DNA of 64,000 nt, from the NCBI RefSeq assembly GCF_002930645.1, contig NZ_PSNW01000006.1, forward strand, positions 248,001 through 312,000, written 5' to 3'. Both the position numbers and the translations under genes were made by a program. This stretch comes from Solimonas fluminis (lineage in GTDB: Bacteria > Pseudomonadota > Gammaproteobacteria > Nevskiales > Nevskiaceae). The notes beneath the pieces were generated by a model, which saw only the letters and a list, made by a program, of their open reading frames with translations, made no database searches and was not told where the DNA came from. Below are positions 24,679 through 32,907 of the stretch, one piece after another (the first letter of the stretch is position 1; each line of letters starts with the position of its first letter).

Positions 24679-26798
24679 GCGGCCTGGGCCGTCGCCGCTT
24701 CCTGCAGCTTGCAGGCGGCACCGCGCTGGGCTCGCTGTTCCCGCAGGTGCTGGCGGAAGCGCTGTCGATCCCCGCCGCCAAGCGCAGCGGCACGATCCAC
24801 GACGTGGGACACGTGGTGATCCTGATGCAGGAGAACCGCAGCTTCGATCACTACTTCGGCACCATGGCCGGCGTACGCGGCTTCGGCGACCGCTTCACGG
24901 TGCCGCAGAGCGGCGGGCGCACGGTCTGGGACCAGCGCAACCTGGCCGGGCAGGTGATCCGGCCGTACCACCTCGACGGCAGCGCCGGCAATGCGCAGCG
25001 CGTGTCCGGCACGCCGCACGGCTGGGCCGACTCGATCCCGGCCTGGAACAAGGGGCGCTTCGGACGCTGGCCCACGTTCAAGGAAAACCAGTCGATGGGC
25101 TATTACCGCGAGGCCGAGCTGCCATTCCAGTTCGCGCTCGCCGACGCCTTCACGATCTGCGACGCCTACCACTGCGCCTACCACGGCAACACCAATCCCA
25201 ACCGGCTGTTCATGTTCACCGGCTGGAACGATCCCCTGGGCAGCGGCGGCGGGCCGCGCCTGTACAACGACAACGACGATCTCGGGCCCTCGGGCGAGGG
25301 CTTCACCTGGACCACCTACGCCGAACGCCTGGAGGCGGCCGGCGTGTCCTGGAAGGTCTACCAGGACATGGACGACAACTTCACCGACAACTCGCTGGAA
25401 GGCTTCCGCAATTTCCGCCTCGCGTACGAGAACCGCGAGGCCGAGCCCGGCAACCCGCTGCTTCTGAAGGGGCTCAGCACCACGATGAAGGCCGGCACTT
25501 TCGACGGCCTGCGCAACGATGTGCTCGCCGGGCGCCTGCCACAGGTGTCCTATGTCGTCGGCCCCGCCGGCTACTCGGAGCACACCGGCCCCTCCAGCCC
25601 GGTGCAGGGCGGCTGGTTCATCCAGGAGGTGCTGCGCGCGCTGATCGCCGACCCCGCGGTCTGGAGCAAGACCGTGCTGCTGGTGATGTTCGACGAGAAC
25701 GACGGCTTCTTCGACCATGTGCCGCCGCCCGCGGCACCCTCGCTGCTGGCGGGCGGGCAGATCACCGGCGCGCTGGCCGGCGCCAGCACCGTCGACGACA
25801 GCGCCGAGCGCTACGCCACCAACGCCAATTCCCGCGATCCGACGTTCGCCGGCAGCTGCTTCGGCCCCGGCCCGCGCGTGCCGATGTACGTGGTCTCCCC
25901 CTGGAGCCGCGGCGGCTGGGTCAACTCGCAGGCCTTCGACCACACCTCGATCATCCGCTTCCTGGAGGCGCGCTTCGGCGTGATGGAGCCCAACATCACG
26001 CCCTACCGCCGTGCCTTCATGGGCGACCTCACGTCCTGCTTCAACTTCGCCAGCCCCAACGAGCAAGCCTTCCCCGCGCTGCCCTATGGCACGCGCGAGC
26101 AGGCCGACGCGCTGCGCCAGGCGCAGGAGCAGTTGCCGCAGATCCCGGCGCCCACCGGCGATGCCGGCACGCTGCCGGTGCAGGAGCCGGGCGTACGCTA
26201 CTCGCGCGCGCTGCCCTACGAGCTGCACGTGGAACCGCGCCACGGGGCACTGGGGCTGGAATTGTTCTTCAGCAACACCGGCAGCGCCGGGGCCGTGTTC
26301 CACGTCTACAACCTCAACGACCTCGACGGCGTGCCGCACCGCTACGCCGTGGAGCCGGGCAAGCAGCTCAGCCACCGTTGGACGCCGGGCCTGTCCGGCA
26401 ACCACGATCTCTGGGTGCTGGGGCCCAACGGCTTCCACCGCCGCTTCAGGAGCGCCGGCGCGCTGTCCTCGGCCGCCAGCCCCGAGGTCCGGGTCTGCTA
26501 CGACATCGCCAACGGCGACATCAGCCTCAAGCTGCGCAACGAGGGCACGGCGGCCTGCAGCTTCGTGGTGACGCCCAATGCCTACCGCAGCGATGGCCCC
26601 TGGACCTTCAGGGTGGAGCCGGGGCAGGAGACCGAGCAGTTCTGGTCACTGGCCGGCAGCGGTGCCTGGTACGACTTCAGCGTCACGGTGGAGGGAGACG
26701 GCAGCTTCCTGCGCCGCGTCGCGGGGCGCGTGGAGACCGGGCGGCATTCGGTCAGCGATCCGGCGATGGGTGAGGCGACGCGTTTAGGCGATGCCTAA
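24675..26798 (+). CDS. Phosphocholine-specific phospholipase C
   Basis: 707 residues from the ATG at 24675. A twin-arginine signal (GLGRRRFLQLAGGTAL) sends the folded enzyme across the inner membrane. The phosphoesterase domain begins with VVILMQENRSFDHYFGTM, whose Glu/Asn are metal ligands, and includes GNTNPNRLFMFTGW and LLVMFDENDGFFDHVPPP. Two C-terminal DUF756 repeats follow from about residue 510. Hydrolyses phosphatidylcholine or sphingomyelin to phosphocholine (EC 3.1.4.3), as in PlcH/PlcN. Coupled to the preceding small lipoprotein. A hairpin around the stop (GGCGATGCC-TAAAG-GGCATCGCC, 26787-26809) may end the transcript. Confidence 0.9.
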   Translation: MSGLGRRRFLQLAGGTALGSLFPQVLAEALSIPAAKRSGTIHDVGHVVILMQENRSFDHYFGTMAGVRGFGDRFTVPQSGGRTVWDQRNLAGQVIRPYHLDGSAGNAQRVSGTPHGWADSIPAWNKGRFGRWPTFKENQSMGYYREAELPFQFALADAFTICDAYHCAYHGNTNPNRLFMFTGWNDPLGSGGGPRLYNDNDDLGPSGEGFTWTTYAERLEAAGVSWKVYQDMDDNFTDNSLEGFRNFRLAYENREAEPGNPLLLKGLSTTMKAGTFDGLRNDVLAGRLPQVSYVVGPAGYSEHTGPSSPVQGGWFIQEVLRALIADPAVWSKTVLLVMFDENDGFFDHVPPPAAPSLLAGGQITGALAGASTVDDSAERYATNANSRDPTFAGSCFGPGPRVPMYVVSPWSRGGWVNSQAFDHTSIIRFLEARFGVMEPNITPYRRAFMGDLTSCFNFASPNEQAFPALPYGTREQADALRQAQEQLPQIPAPTGDAGTLPVQEPGVRYSRALPYELHVEPRHGALGLELFFSNTGSAGAVFHVYNLNDLDGVPHRYAVEPGKQLSHRWTPGLSGNHDLWVLGPNGFHRRFRSAGALSSAASPEVRVCYDIANGDISLKLRNEGTAACSFVVTPNAYRSDGPWTFRVEPGQETEQFWSLAGSGAWYDFSVTVEGDGSFLRRVAGRVETGRHSVSDPAMGEATRLGDA

Positions 26799-26894
26799 AG
26801 GGCATCGCCTGCGTCGCCGAACGCCCGGCCATGGATGGCCGGGCAGGGCTTGGATGGGCGAGCCGCTGTTTCGCCATGGATGGCGTTCCGGAAG

Positions 26895-26917
26895 TCGCCG
26901 GCAAGCCGGCTCCTACA
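26895..26917. repeat. REP unit, AGGAGCCGGCTTGCCGGCGA family
   Basis: TCGCCGGCAAGCCGGCTCCTACA, containing the GCCGGC-AA-GCCGGC hairpin, is a type common between genes of Pseudomonas- and Xanthomonas-like bacteria. It sits in the 126-base convergent gap. Confidence 0.75.
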
Positions 26918-26924
26918 GGAGATT

Positions 26925-27320
26925 TCAGGCCACCAGCGCCCCGTCCGGCGGCTCGCCGTCCGGCGCCAGCAGGTTCACCGTGCCGTCGGGCAGCAGCGCA
27001 CCCAGCACCAGGAACTGGCTGGTGAAGCCGGCGATGCGCTTCTCGCCGAGATTGATCGCGCCGACCACGCGGCGGCCCACCAGGGACTCCGCCGGGTAAT
27101 TGGTGACCTGCGCGCTGGTCTGCAGCACGCCCACCGCGGGGCCGAAGTCCACGCGCAGCTGCCAGGCCGGCTTGCGTGCCTTGGCAAAAGGCTCGGCGCT
27201 CAGCACCGTGCCCACGCGCAAGTCCAGCGCCAGGAAGCCCTCGCTGCCGCAGTCCGGCTTGCGCGGCCATTTCTCCGGTGCGTAGGGCTGGCCTGCGGTG
27301 TCGATGATGTGCTGCACCAT
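26925..27320 (-). CDS. tRNA-binding domain protein (CsaA/YgjH-like)
   Basis: 131 residues, essentially one EMAP/tRNA-binding OB-fold domain. The core LDLRVGTVLSAEPFAKARKPAWQLRVDFG and NYPAESLVGRRVVGAINLGEKRIAGFTSQFLVLG blocks are those of CsaA and YgjH. The C-terminal LLAPDGEPPDGA matches the usual end of the domain. Stand-alone proteins of this kind bind tRNA-like structures or act as chaperones; a precise role is not known. Monocistronic, flanked by palindromic repeats. Confidence 0.82.
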   Translation of the reverse strand: MVQHIIDTAGQPYAPEKWPRKPDCGSEGFLALDLRVGTVLSAEPFAKARKPAWQLRVDFGPAVGVLQTSAQVTNYPAESLVGRRVVGAINLGEKRIAGFTSQFLVLGALLPDGTVNLLAPDGEPPDGALVA

Positions 27321-27340
27321 GAGCGAATCCTTGTTTCCTT

Positions 27341-27394
27341 GTAGGAGCGGCCATTGGCCGCGACGGATGCCTCGTGGCCAACGGCCGCTCCTAC
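27341..27394. repeat. Inverted pair of GTAGGAGCGGCC repeats
   Basis: GTAGGAGCGGCCATTGGCCG (27341-27360) and its inverse, GGCCAACGGCCGCTCCTAC (27376-27394), form a two-unit palindromic element. Confidence 0.8.
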
Positions 27395-27427
27395 GATGCC
27401 GATGTCATATCCGCACTCGCCGGCACG

Positions 27428-27502
27428 TAGCCCGGTTCCGTGCAGAAGCCGGGAGTGCAGGTCAAAGTGTGCATCCCGGCTTGCCTTCGGAAAACCGGGC
27501 TA
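27428..27502. repeat. Inverted pair of TAGCCCGGTT repeats
   Basis: TAGCCCGGTTCCG (27428-27440) and CGGAAAACCGGGCTA (27488-27502) with nested AAGCCGGGA/TCCCGGCTT arms. It ends 15 bases before the ilvE stop and may double as its transcription end. Confidence 0.8.
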
Positions 27503-27516
27503 TGTCTGTGGGATTT

Positions 27517-28578
27517 TCAGATCCTCACCCGCCAGGACGGGTAGTCTGCCACGGCGCCTTCCTGCACCGTCTTGAGCCGCGCACCCAGGCTCGCGGGCAG
27601 GCCATTGTCGGGCACCGCGATATCGCCCTGCGCCGTGCCGATGGCGGCGATGCGCACGATGCGCGAGGCCGTGCCGCAGCCGAAGGCGCAGCCCAGCTTG
27701 CCGCTCGCAGCGGCCTCGCGCAGCTGGTCCAGGCCGACGGCCTGCTCCGCGGCATCGAGCCCGGTTTCGCGCGCCAGCTGCAGCAGCGAGTCGCGCGTCA
27801 CGCCGGCCAGGATGGTGCCATCCAGCGGCGGCGTCAGCAGGCGGCCGCCGATCTGCACGAACAGGTTCATGGTGCCGGCCTCGCCGAGCCAGCGGTGCGT
27901 GGCGGCATCCAGCCAGATCACGTCGTCGTAGCCGCGTTCGCGGGCGCGCAGCAGGCCGGAGAGGCCGGCGGCATAGTTGGCGCCGGTCTTGGCGGCGCCG
28001 AGTCCCCCGGGCGCGGCGCGGATCAGCTCGGTTTCCGCCCACATGCGCAAGGACTTCGGCGGCGGATCGCTGCTGGGCGTCACCGTCACGCTGTAGCGGT
28101 GGCGTGCCGCCTGCTTCAGGCCCAGGGCTTCCTCGTCGGCATGGATCGTCGGCCGCAGGTACAGCGAGCCGCGGCCGGCGGGCGGCAGCATCGCCTCGTG
28201 CACCTGCACGGCCTGCACGCAGCTGCGCAGGAACAGGGTCTCGTCCAGTTCCGGCAGGTGCAGGCGCCTGGCGCTGGCATTGAGCCGGCGCAGGTGCATC
28301 TCCGGGCGGAACAGGTGCACGCCGCCGTCCGGCGAGCGGTAGGCCTTCATGCCCTCGAACACCGACAGTCCGTACTGCACGGTGCCGCTGGCGATGGCCA
28401 GGCGCGCGTCGTCGCGCTCCAGGACCTGTGCCGGGCTCCAGCCTTCGCCGTCGTGATCGCTGACGATGAGATAGGGCGCCAGCACCTGGCCGAAACCCAG
28501 GGCCTCGGGCTCGGGCCAGTTGAGGGGGAGGGCGGCGCGGGGGAGGCGGGGTTCAAGCTCGGGCTCGGCGAGTGTCAT
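27517..28578 (-). CDS. ilvE: Branched-chain amino acid aminotransferase
   Basis: 353 residues from the ATG at 28578; a TTG at 28596 would add six. Fold-type IV PLP enzyme (EC 2.6.1.42) that makes Val, Leu and Ile from their keto acids. The catalytic Lys is in GAAKTGANYAAG; the substrate-binding segments YGLSVFEGMKAYR, GSLYLRPTI and EAGTMNLFVQI are typical of the longer, eukaryote-like type of IlvE. Follows ilvG in the attenuated operon, 146 bases downstream of its stop, after a long hairpin. Confidence 0.93.
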   Translation of the reverse strand: MTLAEPELEPRLPRAALPLNWPEPEALGFGQVLAPYLIVSDHDGEGWSPAQVLERDDARLAIASGTVQYGLSVFEGMKAYRSPDGGVHLFRPEMHLRRLNASARRLHLPELDETLFLRSCVQAVQVHEAMLPPAGRGSLYLRPTIHADEEALGLKQAARHRYSVTVTPSSDPPPKSLRMWAETELIRAAPGGLGAAKTGANYAAGLSGLLRARERGYDDVIWLDAATHRWLGEAGTMNLFVQIGGRLLTPPLDGTILAGVTRDSLLQLARETGLDAAEQAVGLDQLREAAASGKLGCAFGCGTASRIVRIAAIGTAQGDIAVPDNGLPASLGARLKTVQEGAVADYPSWRVRI

Positions 28579-28629
28579 GGCGGTTCTCGGGTTCAATGGG
28601 ATTCGTAAACGGAACGTTCATGCCGAGGA

Positions 28630-28674
28630 GCGCAGCGTATCCAGGCGTGCTGCGCATGCCTCGATACGCTGCGC
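28630..28674 (-). repeat. Long hairpin between ilvG and ilvE
   Basis: GCGCAGCGTATC (28630-28641) pairs with GATACGCTGCGC (28663-28674), and the inner AGGCGTGC/GCATGCCT arms extend the stem. No T run follows, so it looks like a repeat or an mRNA processing/stability element rather than a terminator. Confidence 0.7.
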
Positions 28675-28724
28675 CTGCGGCGACGCGGCCCGGCATGAAC
28701 GGATGGGTGATGGGGTCGGATGGT

Positions 28725-30383
28725 TCAATGGATCACCTCCGTGTTCGCCGCTCCCGGCGCCACCATCGGCAGCACCAGTTCCTCGGCCTGGATCGGTGCG
28801 CGGATCAGCACCGGGCCGGGGCGGGCGAAGGCGGCGCGCAGCGCCCGCTCGGGATCGTGGGCGATGGCCAGGTCGTAGGCCGGCACGCCGAAGGCTTCGG
28901 CGATGGCAGTCAGGGACGGGGGCTGCGCGTACAGCGAGCCGCTGAAGCGCGACTGGTAGAACAGCTGCTGCTGCTGGCGCACCATGCCCAGCGCAGCGTT
29001 GTCCATCACCACGATCTTCACGTCCAGCTGCAGCTCGGCCAGCGTCGCCAGCTCCTGGATGTTCATCATCAGGCTGCCGTCGCCGGTGAAGCACACCACC
29101 GGCGTGCGCGGCAGCGCCAGCGCGGCACCGATGGCGGCCGGCAGGCCGAAGCCCATGGTGCCCAGGCCGCCGGAGGTCAGCCACCTTTCAGGCCGCGCGA
29201 AGGGATAGCTCTGCGCCACCCACATCTGGTGCTGTCCCACGTCGGTGGTGATCGCGGCATCCGGTCCCGCGATGCGGCCCACGGCCTGGATCAGGCCGTA
29301 GGGGCGGCGCGGATCGTCCGCACCCGGCAGCAGCAGCGGCCGCTCGCGGCGCAGTTCGCCCACGCGCTCCAGCCATTCGGTGCGCAGCACCGGCGGCACC
29401 GCCTGTTCCAGGGCCTCCAGCGCGTAGCCGGCATCGGCGCAGATCGCCAGATCCGCGCGGCGGATCTTGTGCATCTCGCGCGGGTCGGCGTCGATATGGA
29501 TCACGCGCGCCCCCGGGGCAAAACGGTCGCTGCGGCCGGTGGCGCGGTCGTCGAAGCGTGCGCCGATCGCGATCAGCAGGTCGCATTCCTCGATCGCCTG
29601 GTTGGTGTAGCGCGCCCCGTGCATGCCGAGCATCCCCAGTGCCAGCGGATGCTCCGGCGGCAGCGTGCCCAGGGCCATCAGCGTGGTGGTGGCCGGCAGG
29701 CTGGCGCGCTCGGCCAGGCGCTGCGCCGCGGCCTGCGCGCGCGCCTGGGTCACGCCGCCGCCCAGGTACAGCACGGGGCGCCTCGCCGCGGCGATCATCT
29801 CCGCGGCCTGGGCGATCAGCGCCGGGTCGGGCCGGCGTGCGCGGACCGGCTGCACCGCCTCCGGTATCCAGGCGCCGTGGATCACCTCGGTCTGCACGTC
29901 CTTGGGGATGTCCAGCAGCACCGGGCCGGGGCGGCCGCTCTCGGCCAGGCGGAAGGCTTCCGGCAGCAGCTCCAGCAGCTCGCTGGCGGCGCCCACGTGG
30001 AAGGCGGCCTTGGTCAGCGGCCGCGCCATCGGTACCGCCGCCACCTCCTGGAAGGCATCCGTGCCGATCATCTTGCGCGGCACCTGCCCGGCGATGCACA
30101 CCAGCGGCACGGAATCCATCTTCGCGTCGGCCAGGGCCGTCACCACGTTGGTCACGCCGGGGCCGGAGGTGGCCAGCACCACGCCGGCGCGGCCGGTGAC
30201 CCGCGCCAGGCCATGCGCGATGAAGGCGGCGCCCTGCTCGTGGCGCGCCAGGATATGGGTCAGCGTCGAATCCGCCAGCGCCCGGTACAGTGGCAGCAGC
30301 GCGCCGCCGGGGATGCCCGGCACCAGCGCCACGCCCTGGCGTTCCAGGAAGCGGGTGATCAGTTGTGCGCCTGTGATGTCCAT
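28725..30383 (-). CDS. ilvG: Acetolactate synthase large subunit (IlvG type)
   Basis: 552 residues. ThDP-dependent enzyme of valine/isoleucine synthesis (EC 2.2.1.6). The ThDP-activating Glu is in ARHEQGAAFIAHG, and the ThDP/Mg motif GDGSLMMNIQELATLAELQLDVKIVVMDN is intact near residue 430. Length and the C-terminal PMVAPGAANTEVIH are those of the valine-resistant isozyme II, which normally needs the small subunit IlvM. No ilvM lies between this gene and ilvE. Expression is controlled by the upstream leader peptide and attenuator. Confidence 0.93.
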   Translation of the reverse strand: MDITGAQLITRFLERQGVALVPGIPGGALLPLYRALADSTLTHILARHEQGAAFIAHGLARVTGRAGVVLATSGPGVTNVVTALADAKMDSVPLVCIAGQVPRKMIGTDAFQEVAAVPMARPLTKAAFHVGAASELLELLPEAFRLAESGRPGPVLLDIPKDVQTEVIHGAWIPEAVQPVRARRPDPALIAQAAEMIAAARRPVLYLGGGVTQARAQAAAQRLAERASLPATTTLMALGTLPPEHPLALGMLGMHGARYTNQAIEECDLLIAIGARFDDRATGRSDRFAPGARVIHIDADPREMHKIRRADLAICADAGYALEALEQAVPPVLRTEWLERVGELRRERPLLLPGADDPRRPYGLIQAVGRIAGPDAAITTDVGQHQMWVAQSYPFARPERWLTSGGLGTMGFGLPAAIGAALALPRTPVVCFTGDGSLMMNIQELATLAELQLDVKIVVMDNAALGMVRQQQQLFYQSRFSGSLYAQPPSLTAIAEAFGVPAYDLAIAHDPERALRAAFARPGPVLIRAPIQAEELVLPMVAPGAANTEVIH

Positions 30384-30428
30384 GTCGTTCGGTCCTGTGG
30401 TGGAACCCGACGACGTGATACCGGCGCT

Positions 30429-30467
30429 AAAAGCAGAAAACCCCCGCCGGTATCGCGCCGGCGGGGG
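30429..30467 (-). terminator. ilv operon attenuator
   Basis: CCCCCGCCGG (30441-30450) and CCGGCGGGGG (30458-30467) form a perfect 10-bp stem with a seven-base loop. On the minus strand it is followed by TTTTCTGCTTTT. It lies between the leader peptide stop (30490) and the ilvG start (30383), the classic place for a transcription attenuator. Confidence 0.92.
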
Positions 30468-30489
30468 TCTGTTTTACGTGCAGAGTCCC

Positions 30490-30552
30490 CTACGGCGCGT
30501 CGGTAACGACGACCGCTACGAGGAGGGCAATGCTCTGCTGGAAGCTGTTCAT
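30490..30552 (-). CDS. ilvL: ilv operon leader peptide
   Basis: A 20-codon frame, ATG to TAG, encoding MNSFQQSIALLVAVVVTDAP. The run IALLVAVVV contains one Ile, two Leu and four Val codons, so ribosome stalling under branched-chain amino acid shortage would favour the antiterminator form of the following hairpin. Leader, attenuator hairpin and ilvG are in the correct order and spacing. Confidence 0.9.
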   Translation of the reverse strand: MNSFQQSIALLVAVVVTDAP

Positions 30553-30561
30553 GAGGCGCGC

Positions 30562-30590
30562 AGTGTAGGGGCGGGGTGGCGAATCGGCAA
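30562..30590 (-). promoter_or_regulatory. Promoter of the ilvL-ilvG-ilvE operon
   Basis: Minus-strand -35 TTGCCG (30585-30590) and -10 TACACT (30562-30567) separated by exactly 17 bases. The -10 is nine bases from the leader ATG, so the leader mRNA would be almost leaderless or start within a few bases of it. Confidence 0.6.
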
Positions 30591-30611
30591 GTCGGGCCGA
30601 CCGGGGGCGGC

Positions 30612-31472
30612 TCAGCGGCCGGGCGAGCGGTGGTGGCGGTAGCTGTACTGCAGCTGCCGCGACAGGGCCGGCAGGTCCAGCTCGTGGTCGCGCGCCAGGC
30701 GCTCGGCCCGCTCGCGGATCGCCAGCCAGTCCGGCGCGCGCGGCGGGTTGTTGGCAGCGAAGACCACGCGGTTGCCCAGGCCCTTGATCTCCACCGACAT
30801 GACCGCGCCGAACACCTCGCCGAGCATGCGCTGCACCGCGTTGACGCGCGTGGCCGGGCCCAGCAGGTTCACGGCGACGATCGCCTCGCGCTGCAGGCGC
30901 GCCTGCAGGCTGCGATAGAAGCCTTCGTCGCAGAGCGTTTCCACCGTGCCGGTGTGGTCGCAACCGTCGATCAGCACCACGTCGGCCCTCTCGCGGGTGG
31001 AGGCGAACCAGTCCACGGCGTCGGCATGGACGATGCGCGTGCGTTCGTCCTGCGGCGGCAGCTGGAACCACTCGCCGAAGGCGATCACGTCCTCGTCGAT
31101 CTCCAGCGTGGTGATCCGCGTCTGCGGCAGGTGGCGGTGGCAGTAGCGCGTCAGCGAGCCGCCGCCCAGGCCGACGATCACCACGTGCCGAGGCTGCGGC
31201 AGCCACAGCAGGAAGCCCATCATCTTGCGCGTATAGGCGAAGGCCAGCGTGTCGGGCGTACGCAGGTCGATCTGGCTCTGCACGTAGCGCAGGTTGAAAT
31301 GCAGGCGGCGGGAGTCGCCGTCGTCGAACAGGAAGGGCTTGCCGTACTCGTCATCCAGCAACTGGCGCTTGAGGTAAGGGATGTCCGCGCCGGGCGGTTC
31401 GCGCAGGCGGATCACCCCCTTTTCCGACAGGAAGCGGGCGGGAATCTCGTACCACTGCAGGGCCTTGCTCAC
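30612..31472 (-). CDS. Spermidine synthase-like protein
   Basis: 286 residues with a GTG start. Rossmann methyltransferase-like fold of the spermidine synthase family: nucleotide loop VVIVGLGGGSLTRYCHRHLP near residue 98, acidic LEIDEDVIAFGEWF, HADAVDWF, and the catalytic-loop analogue VVLIDGCDHTGT in place of the D-S-[ST]-D-P-x-G of true SpeE. An N-terminal beta domain (GVIRLREPPGADIPYLKRQLLDDEYGKPFLF) precedes it. Because the catalytic loop differs, aminopropyltransferase activity is uncertain; these proteins are common stand-alone spermidine synthase homologues. Confidence 0.78.
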   Translation of the reverse strand: MSKALQWYEIPARFLSEKGVIRLREPPGADIPYLKRQLLDDEYGKPFLFDDGDSRRLHFNLRYVQSQIDLRTPDTLAFAYTRKMMGFLLWLPQPRHVVIVGLGGGSLTRYCHRHLPQTRITTLEIDEDVIAFGEWFQLPPQDERTRIVHADAVDWFASTRERADVVLIDGCDHTGTVETLCDEGFYRSLQARLQREAIVAVNLLGPATRVNAVQRMLGEVFGAVMSVEIKGLGNRVVFAANNPPRAPDWLAIRERAERLARDHELDLPALSRQLQYSYRHHRSPGR

Positions 31473-31891
31473 GTCGTGCGGGGGCGGAAGAGGGACGTTC
31501 GGAGCATAGCAGAGCGGTTTTGCGGCCTTTGCGGGCCATTTGCGCGCTCTTCATCTGCCGTTCATCCGAATGGGCGAGTCCGCTTGTTCGAGGTGGGTTC
31601 AGCTAGCGCTTGCTAAGGTCGTATCGTAGTCCCTGGAAGAACCCCACATGTCCCCAGCCGAACCGTCGCAGAGCCGCACCGTCGCCCCGATCCGGGCACG
31701 CCGCTCTCGTGCCATGCCGGCCCCCGCCGCCTCCCCCGAAGCGCTGCAGCCGTTCTGCGGCTTCGCCGCCGCCATGGCGGACCTGGCGCGGCGGCCCGGT
31801 CCCTCGCCCCGCAGCCGCTGACCCGGCCGGGCCGCCAGCGCCTTCCGGGCGCTGCCGCCTACAATGCCGCAACCCCTATCGAGGATGCGGC
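31473..31891. other. 419-base gap with one possible small gene
   Basis: Between two divergent genes. The only supportable content is the small frame at 31648-31821. The first 150 bases are somewhat less GC-rich than the surroundings, as expected for promoters firing both ways, but I see no convincing promoter pair, operator palindrome or structured RNA. Confidence 0.5.
31648..31821 (+). CDS. Possible 57-residue protein
   Basis: ATG at 31648 with GGAAGA seven bases upstream; stop TGA at 31819. The product starts Ser/Arg-rich (SPAEPSQSRTVAPIRARRSRA) and contains a short helix-like PEALQPFCGFAAAMADLARR. No signal peptide, membrane helix or known family. The ribosome binding site and position before a plus-strand gene favour a real gene; GC-rich random frames of this size are common, so confidence is low. 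Confidence 0.3.
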   Translation: MSPAEPSQSRTVAPIRARRSRAMPAPAASPEALQPFCGFAAAMADLARRPGPSPRSR

Positions 31892-32299
31892 ATGAGCAAC
31901 AATGACGAACTGAAGGCCCCCACGCGCCAGACCCTGGCCTCCACCCTGGACATGGAGATCATCGAGATGACCCGGGAGCGGGTCGTGGCGCGCATGCCGG
32001 TGGGCCCCAAGGTGCACCAACCCTTCGGCCTGCTCCACGGCGGCGCTTCCGTGGCGCTGGCCGAGACGGTGGCTTCCATCGGCGGCTGGATGAACGTGGA
32101 CCGCGAGAAGGAAGGCGTGGTCGGCCTGGAGATCAATGCCAATCACCTGCGCGGCAAGCGCGACGGCGTGGTCACGGCGGTGGCGACACCCGTGCATGTC
32201 GGCCGCAAGACCCATGTCTGGGAAATCCGCATCAGCGACGAGCAGGGCAAGCTGGTCTGCCTGTCGCGCTGCACCCTGGCGGTGGTCCCGGCCGGCTGA
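31892..32299 (+). CDS. Hotdog-fold thioesterase (YdiI/MenI/PaaI type)
   Basis: 135 residues from the ATG at 31892. The signature QPFGLLHGGASVALAETVAS contains the catalytic-type Glu (residue 60) and the HGG loop of the YdiI/MenI group, which hydrolyse 1,4-dihydroxy-2-naphthoyl-CoA, phenylacetyl-CoA intermediates or other aryl/acyl-CoAs. Full length, cytoplasmic. Exact substrate not determinable. Confidence 0.87.
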   Translation: MSNNDELKAPTRQTLASTLDMEIIEMTRERVVARMPVGPKVHQPFGLLHGGASVALAETVASIGGWMNVDREKEGVVGLEINANHLRGKRDGVVTAVATPVHVGRKTHVWEIRISDEQGKLVCLSRCTLAVVPAG

Positions 32300-32393
32300 A
32301 GGCCCATCTGAGAACTGCTGCCCAGACGGCCCTGGCGTCCTGGCGCAATCTGCGGTCCGCAACATCGGGCTCATCACACATAGGGAGAGCGTC

Positions 32394-32879
32394 ATGCGCA
32401 AGTGGACGATGGCGGTACTGGCCCTGGCGGCGAGCGCCGCCGCGGTGGCCGGCGAGCCCCGCGAGGGCAAGTGGGAGTACACCAGCACCATGAAGATGGA
32501 TGGCGGCCCTGCGATGCCCCAGCAGCCCCAGCTGCCGCCCGGGGTGAAGCTGCCGCCGGGCGTGCAGATGCCGCAGTTCGGCCCCAAGGGCATGACCATG
32601 AAGCACAGCAGCTGCCTGACCAAGGACGACCTGGTACCCAAGGACAAGAACGGCGAGTGCACCGTCGACAAGTTCGACCGCAAGGGCAACACGGTGACCT
32701 GGGCCGCCACCTGCAACACGCCCAAGGGCAAGGCCCTGGGCCAGGGCACGGCGACCTACACGGAAACCACCATGACCTCCACCATGACCTCGAACATCGA
32801 CGACAAGGACATGGGCAAGGTCAAGATGACGCAGGAGATGACCGGCCGCTATGTCGGAGCCTGCGACAAGGTGAAGTAG
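32394..32879 (+). CDS. DUF3617 family periplasmic protein
   Basis: 161 residues from the ATG at 32394, preceded by GGGAGAG. Cleavable signal peptide ending AVAG. The mature protein starts REGKWEYTSTMKMDGG, then a Pro/Gln/Met-rich linker, and has four cysteines (SSCLTKDDL, GECTVD, ATCNTP, GACDKV) spaced as in DUF3617. The threonine-rich TYTETTMTSTMTSNI strand is typical. Role unknown; the fold suggests a periplasmic binding beta structure. Confidence 0.82.
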   Translation: MRKWTMAVLALAASAAAVAGEPREGKWEYTSTMKMDGGPAMPQQPQLPPGVKLPPGVQMPQFGPKGMTMKHSSCLTKDDLVPKDKNGECTVDKFDRKGNTVTWAATCNTPKGKALGQGTATYTETTMTSTMTSNIDDKDMGKVKMTQEMTGRYVGACDKVK

Positions 32880-32907
32880 CCGCCGGCGCTCCCAGGGAGT
32901 GCTGCCC

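Noticed and set aside
28579..28724. A hidden ilvM between ilvG and ilvE.
   Set aside because: The 146-base gap is too short and is occupied by a hairpin; no frame resembles the ACT-domain small subunit.
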